Source: JALHNI01 sp044226365
GTDB taxonomy: Bacteria; Acidobacteriota; Terriglobia; Bryobacterales; Bryobacteraceae
Direction: 5' to 3'
Assembly: GCA_044226365.1 (NCBI GenBank)
Contig: JBGAHE010000021.1
Location: 1 to 64,000 of the forward strand
DNA length: 64,000 nt
Positions 60,594-64,000 of the stretch are shown here, piece after piece. Position 1 is the stretch's first letter. Each line of letters opens with the position of its first letter. The notes beneath the pieces are model-generated. The model made no database searches, was not told the DNA's origin, and saw only the letters and a list, made by a program, of their open reading frames with translations. Both the position numbers and the translations under genes were made by a program.

Positions 60594-61316
60594 ATGGGGA
60601 ACAAAGAATGCTCTGCGCGCCAGCGCGCCTACGAGTTCATTCAAGGTAAGATTCAGTCCGGCGATTGGCCCGGCGGCACGGTCGTCTCCGAATTGGCGTT
60701 GTCTCGCGAACTCGGCAGCAGCCGCACTCCGGTTCGCGAAGCCGTTCGCCAATTGGCCGGTGAAGGTTTCCTGGAGCAGGCGCCCAACCGCACCATGGCC
60801 GTCGCTCGCCTCACTCGCGCCGATATCGCCGAAATCTACGAGCTCCGCGAAGCCATTGAGGTCTACGCCGTTGGCAAGGCTGCACGCTTCACTCTCGGCC
60901 CGGCCGTCGTGGAGCGCTTACGCAGCTTCCTGCAGCAAAGTGACAACCTTCGCTCGGAGCTAGAGAAAAGCGGGCAGCCTCGTCTGAATGACGAACAGAT
61001 GAGCCGCTTCATCCAAGCCGACCTTGGCTTTCATACGCTGCTCCTCCACGCCGCTGCGAACCATCGCATGCTGAAGCTGGTCTCGGAAACCCGCCTGCTG
61101 ATTCGCATCTTCTCGATTCGCCGCGATGGTCATAGCGCCGCCCAGTTGCGCGCCATCCAGCAGCAGCACGAAGCGATCTTAAATGCCGTCGAAAATGGAC
61201 GCGGCGAGGAGGCCAAAGCCATCCTCGCCGAGCACATTAGCGCCAGTGGTCTGGAACGAATGGAAGCTTACGACCATTGGGAGCGCGAACGCGCGCTCAA
61301 CAATTGGTCGCGTTGA
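60594..61316 (+). CDS. GntR family regulator with FCD domain
   Basis: A 240-residue transcription factor. Residues 8-75 form the winged helix (ALSRELGSSRTPVREAVRQL, FLEQAPNRTMAVARLT). The FCD effector domain (about 80-225) has IAEIYELREAIEVYAVGKAA, the metal-binding aspartate and histidine region FIQADLGFHTLLLHAAANHR, and QQQHEAILNAVENGRGEEAK. FCD regulators usually sense organic or sugar acids. The divergent receptor gene and nearby dehydratase and symporter are likely targets. It ends 4 bp before the second receptor gene, which is convergent. Confidence 0.92.
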   Translation: MGNKECSARQRAYEFIQGKIQSGDWPGGTVVSELALSRELGSSRTPVREAVRQLAGEGFLEQAPNRTMAVARLTRADIAEIYELREAIEVYAVGKAARFTLGPAVVERLRSFLQQSDNLRSELEKSGQPRLNDEQMSRFIQADLGFHTLLLHAAANHRMLKLVSETRLLIRIFSIRRDGHSAAQLRAIQQQHEAILNAVENGRGEEAKAILAEHISASGLERMEAYDHWERERALNNWSR

Positions 61317-61320
61317 CCGG

Positions 61321-64000
61321 TTAGAATTGCAGCCGCAGCGACACCTGCCCGGTGCGCCCACCGCCGAAGTCGACGCCGCGCGAACCAGTGATACGCCCGA
61401 AGCTGCTGTCCGCAATGTTCAGGACCGGATCACCCAGATTCGTCCAGTTCGGCAGATTGGTGAAGCTACCCTCCAAGCGAAGAAACACCCGCTCGGTGAT
61501 GGCGAACTTCTTGCTCAACGCCGCATTGAGCCCGAACGTTCCCGGCCCCACGTTGATGCCGACTCCCGAATTACCGAAACGCCCGATGGGCGGCGCCGTA
61601 CCCACCACCACGCCGACCGCGCAGTTGAACTGATTGGGACCCACGTCGCGACCCGGACAAACGAAGGCGCTCCGATCGAGCCAGCCATCGCGAGTAGGCT
61701 CGCTCAGCGTGCCCGAGCCGACGCGATCCGGACGCTGCGTGCCGCGGCTCGCCGCGTTCGTCCCCGAAGGATCCCCGCCGGCAAATGTCGGCGTCAGAAA
61801 CGGGCCCGATTGCAGCGTGAAGATCGTCGAGAACTGCCAACCGCCAAACACCATGTCCGCGGGACGCTTCGCCTGATTGAAGTAACGCCGTCCCTTGCCG
61901 AACGGAAGTTCGTACACCATCGTGTTCACGAAACGATGCCGCCGAGTGGCGTATACGTCACCGCGATCGCCTTTCCGGTTCAGTGAATTCGTCACGCGGC
62001 CTCCGCCCGTCTCACCGGCAAAGCTGCTCGGGTTGGGGCCGGCATTGTCCGCCAGATTCTTCGCCAACGTGTAGGCGGACGTGAAGGTCAAACCGCCCGA
62101 GAATCGTCGATTCAACTCCACCTGCAGTGAGTTGTAAAGCGCGTTCGCCCCTGCGTCACGGCTGAAGATCAGACCCCAATTCGGGAACGGGCGATCGGTA
62201 TTCGGACGCTGCGAGAAGTAGGTCGTCGAGGGGGCCATCTGATTGACGTCCGGAGCCCACGGCAACTGGCTGGAAGTGTTCCCAATGTAAGAGACGCGCA
62301 GCCCAAGCGTGCTGGCCAACTGACGATCGATCGAGAAGGACCATTGGGCCATTTGCGGCGGCTTGAAGTCGATCTGATTCGCCGTCCGGAACTCGAATGT
62401 CCCCACCGCACCGGAACGAATCCCGCTGCCCGGCGTCCGTGTATCCGGCAGCGCGAAGATCGGCCGCCCGTCGCTACCTACGTTGTTGAAGTTGCGCACG
62501 TCGCTTTGCACGGTACCAGTCAGCGAGAAGAAGATCGAGCCCAGGAGGATCATGTTGTACAGCCCGAAACTGCTGCGGATCGTCGTCTTGTCGTTCAACC
62601 GATAAGCAAATCCCAGTCGCGGCAGAAACTGAGTCTTGTAAGTCTTGCGCAGGGCTTCTGGCAACCCCACCTGTTCCGCCGTGACGATCGGCGTACACGG
62701 CACTCCGTTGATGGCCGCCGCGGGGCAGGCATTGATTGAGGTCAACGCCCCGGGAGCCACCAGATCGCGCGCACGGGGATCGCTCATCAGCACCACCTGC
62801 CCCGTCCGCGGAATCGTCCGATCGAAGTTCGCGATGTTCAAGCCCGCGTCCGAGTACCCGGGATGCAATTCGTAGCGCAGACCCACGTCGACGGTCAGCT
62901 TCTTCGTCACGCGGATCGTGTCCTGGATATACGTCTTGTAGTGCATCGCCCGGCCGTCGTTGTCGCTCGACAAGACAGCGATCGAACTCGATAGCGGCGT
63001 CCCCAGCAGAAAGTCCGCGAACGGATCGCCGGAGAAGTTGCCCGAAAAGCTGAAGTCCCCGTAGTTGTTGCCCGTCGTAAAGCCGAGCGACGATTGGCCT
63101 ACCAGGCGGCGAATATCGATGCCGGTCTTGATCGTGTGTCGGCCCTTGATCCAAGTGAGGTTGTCGATGAACTGGGTGTTCGAGGAAACTGAGAAGCCCG
63201 GGCGGCCCTTGCTGACGCCTGTGTAGTTGGTGATGGCAAAGTTCGGCAAACCGTTGAAAAAGATGTCCCGCTGAATATCCTTCAGATTGAGGGCGTTCGT
63301 GAACGCCCGGCCGTCGAAGTTGAAGATGCTCGAGCTGTCGGCGATCACTTTGCCGAAGCGAAATTCGTTCAGCAGCGTCGGACGAATCGTGTAGGTCCAG
63401 GACGCCGTGCCCTGATAGTTCTTCTCAATCGTTGTATCGCTCGGTAGCAGCAGCGAGTTCGTTGAAGACGACGGATTCCGCTTTGTATTAAAGCGCCCGA
63501 ACATGGTGTGCTTCGCGTTGAAGGTATGGTCGACGCGGGCTTCGTATTGATCGGAGTTTACGTCGGTCGGCACGTTCGTCCGATAGTTGTTCGCTGTGCG
63601 GCGGTCCGTTGTGCCAAAGTTGATCTCCGGATACAACGTCATCACCGCCTTGGAGACGGCATTGATGCGGCTGGCCGGAATGACATTGCCGGGGAAGGGA
63701 ACGCGCGTATACGGATCGACAATGTTCACGCCCTCGCGGCTGAAATCACCGTTCTTCACGAACGTCGTCGGCACCGTGTTCTGAATGGTCCCCTGCCGCG
63801 GATAGCGCATCGACTCCCAGGTGAAATAGAAGAAGGTCTTGTTGCGGCCGTCGTAGACCTTGGGCAACACCACCGGACCGCCGATCGTCCCACCAAACGT
63901 GTTCCCGATCTTCGCCGGCAGCGTGTTCTGGCCGTATGACCGGGCATCGAGGGCCTTGTTCTGGTGATACCAAAACAGCGCGCCGTGCGGCGTATTCGAC
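61321..64000 (-). CDS. TonB-dependent Oar-like receptor (5' partial)
   Basis: The gene runs off the right edge; about 892 residues of the C-terminal part are visible and the frame is open to the edge. The segment (GQNTLPAKIGNTFGGTIGG then PVVLPKVYDGRNKTFFYF) is the typical plug-to-barrel junction of the family. Barrel strands follow, for example TASWTYTIRPTLLNEFRFGK and VFLRLEGSFTNLPNWTN, and the terminus is GQVSLRLQF. It differs clearly in sequence from the receptor at 57-60.5 kb, so the two are paralogs rather than a recent duplication. The substrate is unknown. Confidence 0.9.
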   Translation of the reverse strand, partial: SNTPHGALFWYHQNKALDARSYGQNTLPAKIGNTFGGTIGGPVVLPKVYDGRNKTFFYFTWESMRYPRQGTIQNTVPTTFVKNGDFSREGVNIVDPYTRVPFPGNVIPASRINAVSKAVMTLYPEINFGTTDRRTANNYRTNVPTDVNSDQYEARVDHTFNAKHTMFGRFNTKRNPSSSTNSLLLPSDTTIEKNYQGTASWTYTIRPTLLNEFRFGKVIADSSSIFNFDGRAFTNALNLKDIQRDIFFNGLPNFAITNYTGVSKGRPGFSVSSNTQFIDNLTWIKGRHTIKTGIDIRRLVGQSSLGFTTGNNYGDFSFSGNFSGDPFADFLLGTPLSSSIAVLSSDNDGRAMHYKTYIQDTIRVTKKLTVDVGLRYELHPGYSDAGLNIANFDRTIPRTGQVVLMSDPRARDLVAPGALTSINACPAAAINGVPCTPIVTAEQVGLPEALRKTYKTQFLPRLGFAYRLNDKTTIRSSFGLYNMILLGSIFFSLTGTVQSDVRNFNNVGSDGRPIFALPDTRTPGSGIRSGAVGTFEFRTANQIDFKPPQMAQWSFSIDRQLASTLGLRVSYIGNTSSQLPWAPDVNQMAPSTTYFSQRPNTDRPFPNWGLIFSRDAGANALYNSLQVELNRRFSGGLTFTSAYTLAKNLADNAGPNPSSFAGETGGGRVTNSLNRKGDRGDVYATRRHRFVNTMVYELPFGKGRRYFNQAKRPADMVFGGWQFSTIFTLQSGPFLTPTFAGGDPSGTNAASRGTQRPDRVGSGTLSEPTRDGWLDRSAFVCPGRDVGPNQFNCAVGVVVGTAPPIGRFGNSGVGINVGPGTFGLNAALSKKFAITERVFLRLEGSFTNLPNWTNLGDPVLNIADSSFGRITGSRGVDFGGGRTGQVSLRLQF

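Overview
The window looks like a chromosomal segment of an acidobacterium of the Solibacter/Bryobacter group. Three signs point there: a propeller protein ending in the Solibacter-type C-terminal domain (TIGR03437), a VWFA-related acidobacterial protein (TIGR03436), and giant TonB-dependent Oar-like receptors with an N-terminal carboxypeptidase-regulatory domain. The DNA is GC-rich, genes are tightly packed with many stop-start overlaps, and TTG or GTG starts are common. I saw no tRNA, rRNA, CRISPR array or insertion sequence.

Layout. 1-9 kb: exported and envelope proteins (propeller protein cut by the left edge, a glycoside-hydrolase-like pseudoenzyme, a diheme cytochrome c peroxidase, an NAD(P)H oxidoreductase, a MacB-like permease, a porin, a VWA protein). 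9-16 kb: an orphan Pvc16-like protein, a DUF885 lipoprotein, a PHP phosphoesterase, YgfZ with an ABC ATPase and its MacA-like partner, and a uracil-DNA glycosylase. 16-25 kb: housekeeping metabolism (beta-hydroxyacid dehydrogenase, dxr, rseP, pta, mdh), a bifunctional glucosylglycerate-type synthase/phosphatase fusion, a SET-domain methyltransferase and a YdjC-like deacetylase. 25-35 kb: a cytochrome c/PQQ dehydrogenase, a DUF1592/DUF1552 pair, threonine synthase, an SBBP propeller, uridine kinase and a bifunctional-nuclease-domain protein.

35.25-48.97 kb (minus strand): a compact 13.7-kb virion-structural cluster with no integrase, repressor, replication or lysis gene. In transcription order it encodes large terminase, portal, scaffold-like protein, P22-type coat protein, a small protein, connector, tail terminator, tail tube, a G/GT tail chaperone pair joined by an apparent -1 frameshift site, a very short tape measure, two paralogous distal tail proteins and a 1300-residue hub/tip protein. 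The architecture resembles gene transfer agents (RcGTA type) more than a complete prophage, and I regard it as the most interesting object here. It lies between a ribBA-like gene and the bifunctional-nuclease gene.

49-64 kb: the ribBA-like gene with altered residues in both active sites, an unknown secreted protein, then a probable sugar-acid utilisation region (IlvD/Edd dehydratase, two MFS transporters, a GntR/FCD regulator, two TonB-dependent receptors). A perfect 14-bp palindrome lies between the regulator and the first receptor. The second receptor runs off the right edge.
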